Assembly: GCA_027627225.1 (NCBI GenBank)
Contig: CM051028.1
Coordinates: 12,933,201 to 12,997,200, forward strand
Direction of reading: 5' to 3'
Source of the DNA: Congeria kusceri
Taxonomy: Eukaryota; Mollusca; Bivalvia; Myida; Dreissenidae
DNA: 64,000 nt
Shown here one piece after another: positions 11,811 to 24,500 of this stretch. Each line of letters begins with the position of its first letter. Within the stretch, counting starts at the first letter, position 1. The position numbers and the translations under genes were made by a program. The notes below the pieces were generated by a model. It saw only the letters and a list, made by a program, of their open reading frames with translations, did not search any database and was not told the DNA's origin.

Positions 11811-11937
11811 TTAACCCGTGTTTCGAATGCAGATGTGTAAGAACTCTCTGTCTGGTTGATAATTCTTTATCACATATCAAGCACTGGTATTTTCCATTTT
11901 CAGATACACGAAGATTGTTTTCCTTTCGATGTGCCAT
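11811..11937 (-). CDS. tnp2-type gene exon 1: C2H2 zinc finger (unit A)
   Basis: ATG at 11,937-11,935, then a hydrophilic start MAHRKENN and a single finger with the pattern YQCLICDKEL ... HLHSKHG. The exon ends at 11,811 before GTAAGT. It is short, so it is easy to miss. The finger probably adds DNA recognition to the transposase. The same exon occurs at 21,180-21,306 in unit B without damage. Confidence 0.7.
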
Positions 11938-12201
11938 TCAACTTAACATGAAGATTACAATTTACCAATGAGGGATTAATTTAAAGTTGGAAAATTAAAT
12001 TCCAAAGTTGATTTCAGCAACGCATCATACGGGTCTCTCAAAATTTACCCAGCCTAAACCCGAAATGTACGAGATCATTTCATTGGTCAATTTACGAATA
12101 GAGCCGATTGCCGACTGGTTTTTCTATTTTGTTAACGCAGACAAGCATCGTCACACCATGAACGATAACCAGTCAATTGCATTTTCGCGGTGTTTTTGAA
12201 A
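11938..12201. promoter_or_regulatory. Bidirectional promoter between tnp2-type gene and BEN-domain exon 1 (unit A)
   Basis: About 265 bp separate two divergent ATGs (11,937 minus and 12,202 plus). No strong TATA box is visible. There is no ORF across it on both strands. Duplicated with few changes at 21,307-21,570. Confidence 0.45.
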
Positions 12202-12376
12202 ATGGCAGACGAACCATGTTATTTTCTTGTTCAATGGGAGGATCGCTTTATGAGCGTTATCGAACCCAAAAATGTAGTCGCTCCCAAAACAGATGTTGTT
12301 CGCTACCAGGAGGGAGATCTCATCAAAGCCACTTACCAAAACCAAACATACGATGCGGTGATCAGTGAAATCCATC
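12202..12376 (+). CDS. Orphan first exon of the BEN-domain gene (unit A)
   Basis: ATG at 12,202 starts MADEPCYFLVQWEDRFM and the exon ends at a GTAAGT donor after 12,376. In unit B the same exon (21,571-21,745) is followed by the remaining exons. Here the next downstream sequence is the start of unit B. The first acceptor with matching phase is at 12,971, before the coiled-coil terminal exon 12,972-13,123. It is therefore either non-functional or the 5' end of a chimeric transcript. Confidence 0.6.
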
Positions 12377-12971
12377 GTAAGTAAATTCGAATTCGATTGG
12401 TACCAACACTTTTTCGTACCACTGCTAAGGGGTTCTTGTATCGGGTGAACGTTTTTTATGACTGAAAGCGTCAATCCCGCCTCGTCACTAGTGTTAATAA
12501 ATTTCTGCTGGAAAATACCGCATAACGATATTTCAGTTCGCGCAATGCGGACTTATTTGACGAGGCGGTGTCGCGGTAAACAATTTCCATATTTCAATCG
12601 CCGTAGAGCAAGTCTACTTTATTTACTGTTTATAACGATGTGTATTGATAACTAATAACACAAATTATTGAAATAAATCAATATTAAACAGCTCTTCCTG
12701 ATCGTTGTTAAACAATCAGTGGCAAATAGTACAGGTTCGGACATCCATATTTTCAGATAAAATATGTCAATAGTTTTTAGAATATATCAAAAGTTAAAAT
12801 ACAAGTAATTCCCATAATTGAGTTGTAACACAAATATATAAATAATATAGAAATATAACATTTCTGACATCAGTTGCTTCTTAAATTTATTTAACAATAA
12901 TGTTAAGCTGGATATTTATAAGACATTATATATCTATGTCATTAATTTTAAATAAACTGTTTCAAATGTAG

Positions 12972-13123
12972 CAAAAAAAAAGAAGACCCTGAAGCAGCTA
13001 CAAATAGAATATTATGCTGGAGCCCTTGAAGTACAGCGACAGCAGCTTGAGTTGATGCAGACTCGAAGAGAATTTTTTTCTCAAGCAACTGTCATGTTGA
13101 AACTTGTTAAGGACAAACTTTAG
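12972..13123 (+). CDS. Terminal coding exon, coiled-coil tail (unit B)
   Basis: Copy of 556-707, encoding the same roughly 50-residue Lys/Gln/Leu-rich helix and ending at TAG 13,121-13,123. It needs one base from an upstream exon. The BEN-domain first exon 600 bp upstream supplies exactly phase 1 on the same strand. Confidence 0.5.
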
Positions 13124-14220
13124 GTTACATGTTATTAATGTGCTTAATAACATGTTGAATTTAAAATTGTTTGTATTTTAAGAACATAACACAAAAGCAG
13201 TATATTCATAATTCAATGTTGCTCCATAATTTAAACATTTGTTATTCTGTCTTACTTTGATATAAATTATAATCACATGCGTCTATAAAGCAAATTATCT
13301 GCTAGATATTTTTTTCTCTCGAGTTAACAAAATTTAATACTAGATATTTTTTTTTCTTGAGTTAACAAATTTAATACTTTTTATACTTAATACTTAAACC
13401 ATTTTTTCCAGTCTTCACTGTGCACTTTATCTGTACACTCTATGTAGAAGGCTGTATGCTTTCACCTGCAAAAAAGTGTTTGATAATTTCATTTTCAAGC
13501 ATTTAATATAAAAAAAAGTATGTAAGTTGAGTATGTACCATTAATACTGTTCATGTATATTATTAAGCGGAGGTGTTTAAGTCTGTAAACTATACTCGCT
13601 ATTATGTTTAATTCACAAATATATTCTGAAATTAATAAATATTTATTATTACAGTTACGTCATGTTGTTACCTTTATTTATATGTGTATATTTAATTGTA
13701 TATAAATTATAACATTATGCATATCAGCGTTTTATTTCAGATTTAACAAGAAAAGTGTTTTTAACATGACAGTTAAGTGATTAATTCTCTCTTACACTGT
13801 TTTAATATTGATTTTTTAAGCTAATTACTTCACAGTGTTATGAGATAACTTTGCCATTGAATTTATAAAGCTTAAAAATTGTAAATGATATTGCATCAAT
13901 TCAGTCAATTATTTTCAGTTTTGAATTGATTAAATGGACACATTTCCCTCATGATACTTTTGCCAGAATGACTGCTTTTACAGCACTTCTCTAATACTGC
14001 AATGTCTTCTTTCAAATATGTTTTTCTTTATACATTACCTTGAATACAAATACGGGTATAAATGTGATGTAATATAGATTAATTAGTGATGCCAATGATA
14101 AGTTTTGAATTAAATCCTATTACCGGAAATGTAATTGAATGTTGTGACATCATTCTTTTAACAGTGTTAAGTCTTCGTGTAATGTTATATATATTATTGA
14201 GCTTAAGTTGCCATATTATT

Positions 14221-15867
14221 TAGGCCACAACAAATTGATCAGATGTTCGTCGGATTTGCCGCACCTTAAAATCGTAAATCGAAAAAAAAAAATTTTATTT
14301 TTATTTTGCGCCCGCACCTACAAGTTTGCCCCGCATCCGATTTTTTTTAATGAAGTTTTCATTAATGAGTCTCATTTTACGTTAAACGCCGTCTTCGTGG
14401 TGTACCCAAATCATAACAAGCAATTGGTACTGATATAGACGTGAATAAGGCACTTTGCGGCGACTGGTTAATGTCCAGATCACACAATTTATGACCCAGA
14501 CCTTTAATCGCCAACAGCCAGTCTGGCACAGCTGCCATGTGTATTTCACCTCGGCAATTTCTTATCATATTTCATCAAACTTGTGAAAACACAACGAGCT
14601 GTTTGTCAGCATTCGTTGCCTAATTAAAGATGAGTGCTAGCAAGCTCTCGTAATATCAGCAGTTAATTAACAGTTAATTAAAGGATTATCTTGTTGATAA
14701 AGGATGTGTGAAATTGGATGTCTGGATTATGTCAAATGGACTGATTATCGGGTAATGTTTACATTTCGGACAGTTTTTACCAGCGGTTTGTCCTTGATTT
14801 CTTACTTCTAATATCCACGCATATAAGTTGTTTCTGACATGTCCATTTTATAAATTCAACGTATCTGTTTGGTGTACATTTTGTTCAGCCTTTATATATT
14901 AAGGTACATTTAACAGGGCAAGCCAAGTCATTATGTTAGTTATTAATTTTAATTTATTTATGGATATAGTTTGTTAACATCTTGTAGATATTTTAAGAGT
15001 GTATGTTTAAATAAAAAATAATTATCCAAGTTTACTGCAATGAACAATTAAGAAAAATGTTAATATAAAAATCGAAGTATACTAATGCTTTTGTTAATGC
15101 CATAATTAATTAATATAATACAGCACAGTGAAGTATAATTTTATAGCAATTAAAACAGTAAGATATAACTACTCCCTGACATGGAAACACGCAACGATGT
15201 TGCAAGTCGATAAAAAAAAATGGCTCAAGAAAAATAAGAGCCAGTGTGAGTCCTGGTTTACGGTTTTAAAAAATGGTGGCGTCCAGTTGTTTTGTTTCGT
15301 CGTGTCATTTAAAGATACAGATCTTATACTAGTGATTCCTAAATTGTTTTGTGTTTATTGTATGACATTTCATATTCATGTTATTAAACTGTTGGTAGTG
15401 AATGACTTGGTGTATCAAATATATATTTTGATAATGACAATTACCTTTTATAAGGTCTACTTTCTTATAGTTAAGATATGGCTATTTAGTATTTACTGCG
15501 GATCGTTAATTTAATAGCAGAATCACTATTGAAGACTTGTTGCACAAAACCCTTTGCAGGACATGGTCAAAGAAGAAATGAAGTAATTAGTTGCTTAGTT
15601 TATTACATATATATTGATTTTGACAACAATTTATGGAACAGAGCAGATGAAGAAGAAATTATTGACAATATATCAAGTTATGATGGCGTTTGGGAGTAAT
15701 TTTTAAACACTATGGGCATGATAGGATTTTTTTTTATTTTGCGCTTTTCGCTCGCCTCCGATTTTATCGAAAATGGAAAAAAAATATTTTTATTTTTATT
15801 TCGCTCGCTCGCTCCAATTTTTTTTGGACAAAATCCGTAGAACAACTGATCAATTTGTTGTGGCCTT
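14221..15867. mobile_element. Non-autonomous TIR DNA transposon (unit B copy)
   Basis: Second copy of the element at 1804-3452, carried along by the tandem duplication, with the same terminal inverted repeats and the same internal low-complexity blocks. It differs by only a few bases and by poly-A/T lengths. No coding potential. Confidence 0.65.
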
Positions 15868-15904
15868 ATCATTGTTTTAAAAATGAGTTCATTGACAACA
15901 ACTT

Positions 15905-16129
15905 TCAAAAATGATCACAAGGGCATACAAAATGAACTTTAAACCTGAAATAGTTCCTTGTTATCATATCCCTGACTGCCTGACCATCAGGGTTACCATC
16001 CATCTGTATCTCCATCTGTGGTTGAGGATCGTCCTCTTCTGGAAATTCATCCCGCTCTCCAAATGCAGTAGCCAGATTGTGCAATACTGCACAGGCGACA
16101 ATGACTTTTGACACCTTCCCTGGCTTCAT
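15905..16129 (-). pseudogene. Harbinger (PIF) transposase C-terminal remnant (unit B)
   Basis: Copy of the 3490-3714 remnant with the same 'ACAVLHN' signature, acidic linker and C-terminus. It is followed by the TA microsatellite at which the 3.07-kb segment of unit A is missing. No catalytic residues of the DDE core are encoded nearby. Confidence 0.65.
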
Positions 16130-16273
16130 TCTGACCTACATTATTGCAAATATGATCTTCAATATTGAAATGATTGGGGTTGTTCTGAACTTTGGTTAAA
16201 AACCATTGCTAGATAACACTGCTTAACATAAAAGTCTTGTATATATATCTATCTATATATATATATATATATA

Positions 16274-16400
16274 GAACCCAATGTGTTCTTAAAACGTTCT
16301 GTCATTGTTCTTGAAGATATTTAAAGAACAGTTTAAGAAGGTTTTAAGAACATCTTATTTCAAGAACAGTTTAAGACGATATCAAGAACAGTATTGTTTC
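16274..16400. repeat. AAGAAC palindrome-rich repeat, truncated (unit B)
   Basis: Right-hand third of the repeat seen in full at 6640-7036. It begins abruptly at the end of the TA microsatellite, at the breakpoint of the 3.07-kb deletion. Confidence 0.6.
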
Positions 16401-16787
16401 AATAAATGGCCTTGAAAAGGTAATTAAGAATAAATCAGGAAGGATACAAGGACTGTACTGTAAGTTTTTGCTTATCAAATGAAGTCAAAGGAACTACACA
16501 TGATCTGTTTATCTCTGTGTTGGGATTAGTCCCATTCTAAATCACTTAAGGCTTAGCCATAACATTGATGATGTTATACTTTTAAAATGTTTCCGATATA
16601 AATTGTTGTTTTTAGAACTTATCACTACTTATACTACGACGGACAGACTGACAAATGACAAACATCAAGGTATCCCAAAATCACATCGTTAGCAATTGTG
16701 CACTGGTAAGCTAACATGATGAGTTTCTGTATGCTTTTATATAATGTGACAACAAAACTCAAATCCATACATGCACCATTCTTAATC

Positions 16788-19700
16788 TTATTTAAACAGA
16801 GCATGACAATATCTGTTCGGCATTGACACAACATATGCAATATTTTCGTTTTCAGACGTTTTCAGATATACCAGTTTTTGTTTAAGACTAACAACATCTA
16901 TCACTGACAAAACATCTGTGCTTCGAACAGCAGAGTAATGATTAGCAACACGGGCTCCTGGAATCTGTATAGTTGGTATCTGTTGCATCTTTTGGATCAC
17001 TGCATACACAACATTATCACACAATATGAAGTACTTAATGGAACCAACATCACTATTTCCATACATTACAACACTGCAAATTCTTTTCTGCATTCTGCTG
17101 TACTGTTGTGAATAAAATATTGTTTCATTAACAATGACTCTGTCAACTTTTTTCAATTTGCTGACATCGTTGTGCACCATTTTTATTTGTTCAATCACCT
17201 CATTTTCAATTTGGTTTGGCTTCATAGGCTTAGCTGCTCCAACAACATTACAGTTTGTAGCTTCATGTGTTATTTTTCTAATTACTGTCTTTTTCAAGTC
17301 TAGTCCTTTTCTGCGGATAAATGACTGAACCTGTCTATGTTTCATAAGTTGTTTCAGAACAGTACCTGTTCCATGAACACCTTGAAGAAGTGCAGCATTA
17401 GCATCTTCAAAAGGGAAAGCACTCCAGTCCCAAAGTGGACCCCAAAGCTTAACATACTCTGACAAATGGTACCCAATATTGTGGACATTAAGACCACATG
17501 ATCCGTCACCATATAACCTCTGGAAAGAAGCATAGAACTGATCTAATAGATCTGTGGCTTCAGCAAGCTTTTCATGAGTGATGGCATCTCTCAATAGAAT
17601 ATGGACTGCTTCTGACAAGAGTGAAAGGTTTTCTAAGTACTCAGTCTTCAGAAAGTCTTTTACACATGGATATGCATAATACAAAAGCCAAGATTGTAAT
17701 TCTGTTGCTTTGAAATGGGAGTAATGTTTTTTGAGGTCTCTTTGGCAGTCTTTCTATTCCCTCCGGGGGTTTCAGATTTTTCATCATGTGAGAAATTTCT
17801 TTCAAATATTGTCCAATATAGTAGTCCTTTTTGCTCTCTGAAGCAGAAAACAATCTTCACAGTAATGTTTTTGTCACACCCAACAGTACACCATGCATGT
17901 ACTCTGGAACTGATCCTGTCACAATGTTATAATTCTGAAGACTTGCAAGAGCTGAAATTCCCATAAAGCCACAGGAACGCTTATTTGTAGTGCCTGATTG
18001 CATGTGATGCTTTACAGACTCCTCATTTCGAGTACTGCTTCGGGTGCCATGTACTTTGTAAGGGTAACATTTTGCACTTCCCTTACCCTGTTTCACTGTT
18101 ATACCAGGTTCCTCGCATTTAATACATGCATATGGACCATTAAAGTATGACATGTTTAATAACTCAGCCTTTGCTGGCAGATCAGCTATACAACACACCA
18201 CTGATAGGCGAATGTTCAATGGTTCTTCATCAATCTGAATCTGAATCCCATCTCTGTACAATGAATTCATCTGGTCTGCAAATACTTTAAAAAACTGACT
18301 GCATGGAGGTTTGCCTTTCCCCTGCCAAAGACCAGCGAGAATAATGTTTTCGCGTGCAAAACGTTTTGGAGGGCTTAGTTCATTTATGGCTAAAAAGATA
18401 GGCCATAAATCTGTTTTTGAAGATGTGAACAGATTTACTCCATCCGTATTGAAGATTGCTGTCAAATTGTGACTGGTCTTATTAAGAAAACCACCATCTA
18501 CCATCATAGCTCTGTATGCAGACCCATCTGTTATATCGGTAAGAACAGTTGATCCAGACTCCAACCTGTCAAATGCATCCTTTTTTTTTTCTAGTATGTC
18601 CTTCCAGATACCTGAAGACAAACAAGAAGAGCATAAAAGAGTAGAACATATTGTCAAGTTCATGGTCATCAATTAACATAAAATTCTGGACACTAATGCC
18701 ACCAGAAAAATTCTGATAAAAGCCCGCCAGCAGATTTGTCAACACAGACGAAAGCCCCCCTCACAGTTTGTTATAATCGGAAATAAGTCTTTTACTCTCA
18801 AATACAATTGGAATATATACATTAGGGAATAACAGTTTGCATCTTGAGCAAATACTGACATCTTTAATTTGCACATTTAATCGGGTTTTCACACCAAGTA
18901 TCCGTCATTAACAATGTTTGAACATTTAATGATATAATTGATTTTCTTCGTGTTAATTTGCAAACAGTAACCAACATTATTTTTAGTAGTTGGGGTTTAT
19001 TCCGGGCGGGGGGGCTTACATCCGGATACCACAAAAAAGTGACCTTTACGAGTTCACACGCTGGTTTCATTCAATTAATTGAGGGAACTGATTTTTTACT
19101 AGTTAAACCACTTTTGAAATGCAAGATATCATTAAAATAAAAGTTCTGAGCAAGTTTCACAAAAATTGGACCAAAATTGTCACCTCTTCTAATTCTAAAC
19201 ATTCACCATTGACCTTAAAAAGGCAATAACATTTTCTACAATTTGTGTTTACACAACTTACCTGGAGCTTCTAAGAGAGCAAGCAACTGTGCCTTTAGAT
19301 CTGCAAATACAAAACTTTGAGCTGGCTGTCGAGATTTGTAAGTTTGAGCAGCTAATGATCCTTTATAACGAAGACCATTGCAGTTGGGACTCAGACAGTG
19401 GAAGACTTCTCTGTCCTCTGGAAATAGGGTGTGACAGTTACTGCAATAATGAACCTCATGCAGTGGAGAAAAATCAATTCGAGATATCATCTCATTATAG
19501 TTCAATGAAGTAATTTCTTCTGATGTAAAAATTCCCTTAAGCGTATCAATGACATCTTTGCATGCACTATTTGAAAACTTGTTTCGTAAAAAACAAGACA
19601 TCAGAGAAAGTGCTTGATAATCCTCTTTTGGTAAATCAGTAGGATTTGTGTTAGGGTCAGACACATTTTCATCTTCAGAGTCATTACTTTCTAAAGAAGT

Positions 19701-21306
19701 CAAACTACTTGAGCTGGTACTTTCATTATCTGTATCAGATAAACTATTGTCAGATGCAACTGAACTTGTTTGGTCATATTCATCATAAGATTGTATTTGA
19801 GTTTCACCATTAGAATGTTCACAGCAGTTTGAATGTTCAGAAGAGTTATTTGCAGCAGAGAGGCAGCTTTCTGCTTCCATGGGTACCTTTGAAGTACAAC
19901 AATGTACCGCATAGACCATATCAATTTTGTCAGCAGTATTTTCAATGTTAGATGTAGATGCGAAAGTGTTAGTAACATCCTGCAGCTCATGGTGCTGAAA
20001 GTTCTGAAGATTTTCAGATGTCTCTACTTTGTCTCTCAAGTCCCTCATTGTGTTGCTGCTGTCTAGCTCATCGTATTCATGCCCTGTTGATGTTGATGGC
20101 AGATCCATACCTACAAAATAAATAGACAGCATTTAGCATGATTTTTTGGCATAATTATTAACACTTGTCATTTTTAACATTAGCATTTTGAACAGCCAGA
20201 GATAGTATTAAATTGTTGTATAAATTATATTATGCACGGTTAATGTGTCAAATCTTTCAAACACAACTGCAAACCAAGGAGAGTGAGCCAACCCTTTCTA
20301 CTTGACCTCGTGACTTAGTTTTGAAACCGAGGTGACCCATTTCCAACTCAGGCCTAAAAAATAATAGTTTTCTGCTGAAAAGCAAAAAAATTGGGTTGGT
20401 AGGTAGTTTTTTTAGATATTGTTTTCTACTTCAAGAAGCTTAATTTTAAGTTAAGTATAGACATTGTGACTATATCAGCTTCTTGTTATGGTTTTTACAT
20501 AATTCCCATGCATATCTTTGGAAATTATGTATATTATAATTGTTTAAAAATAGCACATGAATCATGCAATTTACCATCATCGAAAAAAAAAGTCAATAAA
20601 AAATAGGCCTCATTTAAGAAATCGATGAGATAAATGTTATGAAAAAAATCATGAAGATTTGGCCAAAAATGTGGTCTGTACAGTGCTTAAAAGGTAAATG
20701 TTGAAGGTGGAAGACGGACTAAAGACAATAACAAAATGTCAAAGCTAACCTGACTTACCATGTGTATTAGAGTCAAATATCTGTGTAGTTTTTCTACGTT
20801 TAATCTGTCTCCAATAGTGCGTAGAACGTGGCACTGGAAGTGTTTCATCATCGAAATACAGTTTCTTCACACGCTTCAGTGGACCTGGCAATAAGACATA
20901 TGAATATATATTTTAGAAGTGAAAAGGAAACAAATATAAACTCATTAAGAGCATACATTAACAGGTTTATAATTACAGAAACTTAATTAGGAAGCAAATG
21001 ATTGTGGTTTCAAAAAATCAACATGTTCAAAAAAAAAAAAATTCTTCATTTTCTGTACAAGCCAATGGACCATTTATTAATTGCAATGATAGCTGTATTA
21101 GAGCTAGTTACAAAACAAAAGACAAGTGATTATCAGAAGAAAGGACTAGTCTTCGACCCACAATAACACGTTGACTTACTTAACCCGTGTTTCGAATGCA
21201 GATGTGTAAGAACTCTCTGTCTGGTTGATAATTCTTTATCACATATCAAGCACTGGTATTTTCCATTTTCAGATACACGAAGATTGTTTTCCTTTCGATG
21301 TGCCAT
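16788..21306 (-). pseudogene. En/Spm-type tnp2 transposase gene, unit B, broken in exon 4
   Basis: Exons: 21,306-21,180, 20,884-20,759, 20,110-19,262 and about 18,759-16,788. Exon 3 is intact here (the ORF runs through the acidic region and the CxxC knuckle to the donor). Exon 4 is broken three times relative to unit A: one extra T in the T run at about 18,582-18,591; a nonsense change at about 17,857 (ctgtga in place of ctgtca on the coding strand); and one extra T near 17,743. The surviving blocks are 18,672-17,857 (N-terminal core) and 17,684-16,788 (C-terminal core). The lesions are complementary to unit A, which is broken in exon 3 only. Confidence 0.7.
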
Positions 21307-21570
21307 TCAACTTAACATGAAGATTACAATTTACCAATGAGGGATTAATTTAAAGTTGGAAAATTAAATTCCAAAGTTGATTTCAGCAACGCATCATACG
21401 GGTCTCTCAAAATTTACCCAGCCTAAACCCGAAATGTACGAGATCATTTCATTGGTCAATTTACGAATAGAGCCGATTGCCGACTGGTTTTTCTATTTTG
21501 TTAACGCAGACAAGCATCGTCACACCATGAACGATAACCAGTCAATTGCATTTTCGCGGTGTTTTTGAAA
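21307..21570. promoter_or_regulatory. Bidirectional promoter of the BEN-domain gene (unit B)
   Basis: About 265 bp between the divergent ATGs at 21,306 (minus) and 21,571 (plus). Same sequence as 11,938-12,201. This is the copy linked to the complete BEN-domain gene. Confidence 0.45.
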
Positions 21571-24500
21571 ATGGCAGACGAACCATGTTATTTTCTTGTT
21601 CAATGGGAGGATCGCTTTATGAGCGTTATCGAACCCAAAAATGTAGTCGCTCCCAAAACAGATGTTGCTCACTACCAGGAGGGAGATCTCATCAAAGCCA
21701 CTTACCAAAACCAAACATACGATGCGGTGATCAGTGAAATCCATCGTAAGTAAATTCGAATTCGATTGGTACCAACACTTTTTCGTACCACTGCTAAGGG
21801 GTTCTTGTATCGGGTGAACGTTTTTTATGACTGAAAGCGTCAATCCCGCCTCGTCACTAGTGTTAATAAATTTCTGCTGGAAAATACCGCATAACGATAT
21901 TTCAGTTCGCGCAATGCGGACTTATTTGACGAGGCGGTGTCGCGGTAAACAATTTCCATATTTCAATCGCCGTAGAGCAAGTCTACTTTATTTACTGTTT
22001 ATAACGATGTGTATTGATAACTAATAACACAAATTATTGAAATAAATCAATATTAAACAGCTCTTCCTGATCGTTGTTAAACAATCAGTGGCAAATAGTA
22101 CAGGTTCGGACATCCATATTTTCAGATAAAATATGTCAATAGTTTTTTTGTAAATAACCATGCTTGTTTTTTGCCCTTTTCTGATTTAAAGTGAAATGAT
22201 ATTTATTTTTATTTTGAATTTTATAAGTTAAAAGTTAATTAAAACAAGCCTAATTACTTTCACAACTGTATATTTTCAGCATCAAATTGACATTCGACCA
22301 TCCGCATGGTTTTGAAAGTAGTTTTCATAAATCAGCGGACTTATTGACCTTGGCCTGTTGACAGGGGTCAGCAATATAGGGCCATCATGGCCCTCTTGTT
22401 GTTGTTCTGGGATAAAATACAAGTAAACAGGTCCGGATGTGAGCAGATTTTCTGCTTTGCATATATGTTTATGATTATATGGGCTTTCCTTTCCAGGCTG
22501 CATTCAATAATTATATTTAATTTTTAATATACTGTTGATTACAGATGACAGGAAGTTTCTCTTAAAGCAAGCAAAGCTACCACCTAAGCATGCTTTCGAG
22601 GCAACTAAAGATAGGAAAAAAACTAAAGGTGGGTATTATTTTCAAGGCATGTTCAGTGACAGGCAGGCATTCCAAAATTACAGGCCTTAATATTAATGAA
22701 TGTGAATTGGAAAATTGAATGAGACTCAAGAAACTCCATTTGCCTCCATTGAAGTAGCGTTATTTTAAGTATTTTTTGAGCAGTTGCAAGTGAAATAGAG
22801 GATTTGCAAGAAATTTGAGGTGAATCAAAAATCATAATGCCTAGAAATAAATCACATTTTTGATGAATCAACACTGCCTATAAATATATGACAATTTTGA
22901 CCAGATATTAATGAAACATGGACACAATGTTCACAGTTATCCAATTTCACACTCGCCCACTAGCCAGGGGCGAGTGAATTTATTATAAAAAACAATTCAG
23001 GTGAACAAACATGTGATAAAATTAGCTAATTGTTTGTATGGGTAACTAGCCAGACTGGCCAGTAATTTCAAAATGCGAAATTTGATGACTGTGTTCATGA
23101 TCACATGACACAATGTTAAAGTTTAGTTTTCACCACATTTTATAAATGATTTCAGAGCAAAGTGATCATACACCTACAGAGCCTCGTGATAAGTCGCCTG
23201 TAAAGAGGAGCCTGATCCCATCAGATGCCTCCGAAGAGATTGACCAGATGGACTATGCTGCAAAGCAGAAACCCAGTAGTATGTTTGTTGTCAAATACAG
23301 TAAATTTTTAAATCCCTGATAAACTAATGAAATCCAGTGTTTTATACGTTCAAAGCATTAACAACTGCAACAGTGTCTTGAAAATATTGCCTTCGTCTAT
23401 GTGTTTTAGTGCTGAATGTCAAATTGTGTTATCCACCACCAGTATACATACAAGGTTGCTGCATTGCAGCATTCTCAATTTGAAAATACTAATGTTGTGC
23501 TCAAATTTGTTTTATACACTGTTTGAATACTTTGATAATAAGTTCACTTAATACTGACTAAATAAATAGAATATGACAGTATCAGACCAAATTAATAGCC
23601 GACATTATGTCGTATATTTGTTAATACCATGCAGCTGGATCATTTGGTCCTCTTGTTTAAGTTAAGTTGTGACTACATTTGTAATCTAAATGATTTCAGA
23701 GCAAAGTGATCAAACACCTACAGAGCCTCGTGATAAGTTGCTTGTACAGAGGAGCCTGATCCCATCAGATGCCTCCGAAGAGATTGACCAGATGGACAAC
23801 GCTGCAAAGCAGAAACCCAGTAGTATGTTTTTTTGTTTTATACATTGTTTGCAGTAGAGTATAACAATTGTTCATTTTATACTGTCTTCTTAAGTACTTG
23901 CATTACTGTATCAGACCAAATTCATAGCAGTGCATTATGTGGTTCTTTCCTTTACCTTGAAGTCGGATCTTAAGCTGGAACATTCAAAGAAGCGTCCGTG
24001 TCACGTTTTAATTGTTGTCTTTTTGTTTCATATATTTGATTATTCAGTTTTCCAACAGTAAAAAGTCATACTATCTTTGGGGAGAACCGTTTCCTAATGT
24101 TTTATAACTTGTGGTTTAACCCATTTGCAATTACTTTAACTATGTCATGTTTATAACTTATCTATGTTCAAATGAAAAAAAAATGCAATAAAATACGTTT
24201 AAACTAAACTACTCAAGTTTTGTTGGACTCCTGTATTAAATGTCAACCATTTTGACAGAATTATGCCATTTTTGAACTTAATTTTTTTTCATTTAAAATT
24301 TCAAGAAAAGGTAAAAAATCTTGAAAATTGAAGATATTTACTGAGACTTTTCAGTACTTATCACTATCAAATATTTATCACACTATCTACACTGAGGACT
24401 GAGAATAGTAGAGCTCGCTGTTATGGGATAACCTTTGTTTTGAAGTTGAACTGAACACTGTTTGCTAAAATAAAGATTCACAAATGACAACTTTATTTCT

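Larger units (their letters stand above)
7443..11937 (-). pseudogene. En/Spm (CACTA)-type tnp2 transposase gene, unit A, four exons, broken in exon 3
   Basis: Exons by GT..AG junctions and matching phase: 11,937-11,811, 11,515-11,390, 10,762-9,915 and 9,412-7,443. Exon 1 starts ATG and encodes a C2H2 finger (C-x2-C-x12-H-x4-H). Exon 2 is 126 nt, basic (RQIKRRKTT). Exon 3 is acidic and Ser-rich and ends in a CxxC...C...C knuckle. Exon 4 holds the tnp2-like core. All four join in frame except for a one-base loss in an A run at about 10,122 in exon 3 (four A; unit B has five). It therefore probably encodes no full protein as sequenced. It faces the BEN-domain first exon across about 265 bp. CACTA ends were not found. 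Confidence 0.7.
361..12778. repeat. Tandem duplication, unit A (about 12.4 kb)
   Basis: From 361 the sequence matches 12,779 onward almost base for base. The offset is about 12,415 up to roughly 3,850 and about 9,345-9,370 from 6,933 to the end. Unit A has about 3.07 kb (roughly 3,868-6,932) that unit B lacks. Differences are scattered substitutions, homopolymer length changes and a roughly 20-bp insertion in B near 20,638. Unit A contains a complete tnp2-type last exon, but only the first exon of the BEN-domain gene. An assembly artefact from two unmerged haplotypes is an alternative to a true duplication. Confidence 0.9.
12779..22145. repeat. Tandem duplication, unit B (about 9.4 kb)
   Basis: Second copy of unit A. 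The junction is inside 'tagtttttagaatatatc' at about 12,771-12,785, and the unit ends near 22,145 where 'caatagttttt' continues into unique sequence. The 3.07-kb gap relative to A joins a TA microsatellite (16,241-16,273) directly to the middle of an AAGAAC-rich repeat. This favours a deletion in B between two repetitive tracts over an insertion in A. Unit B is the copy physically attached to the remaining exons of the BEN-domain gene. Confidence 0.9.

Noticed and set aside
12151..12474. 107-codon minus-strand ORF (copy at 21,520-21,843)
   Set aside because: Antisense to the BEN-gene first exon, which has a splice donor and an in-phase continuation; shadow ORF.
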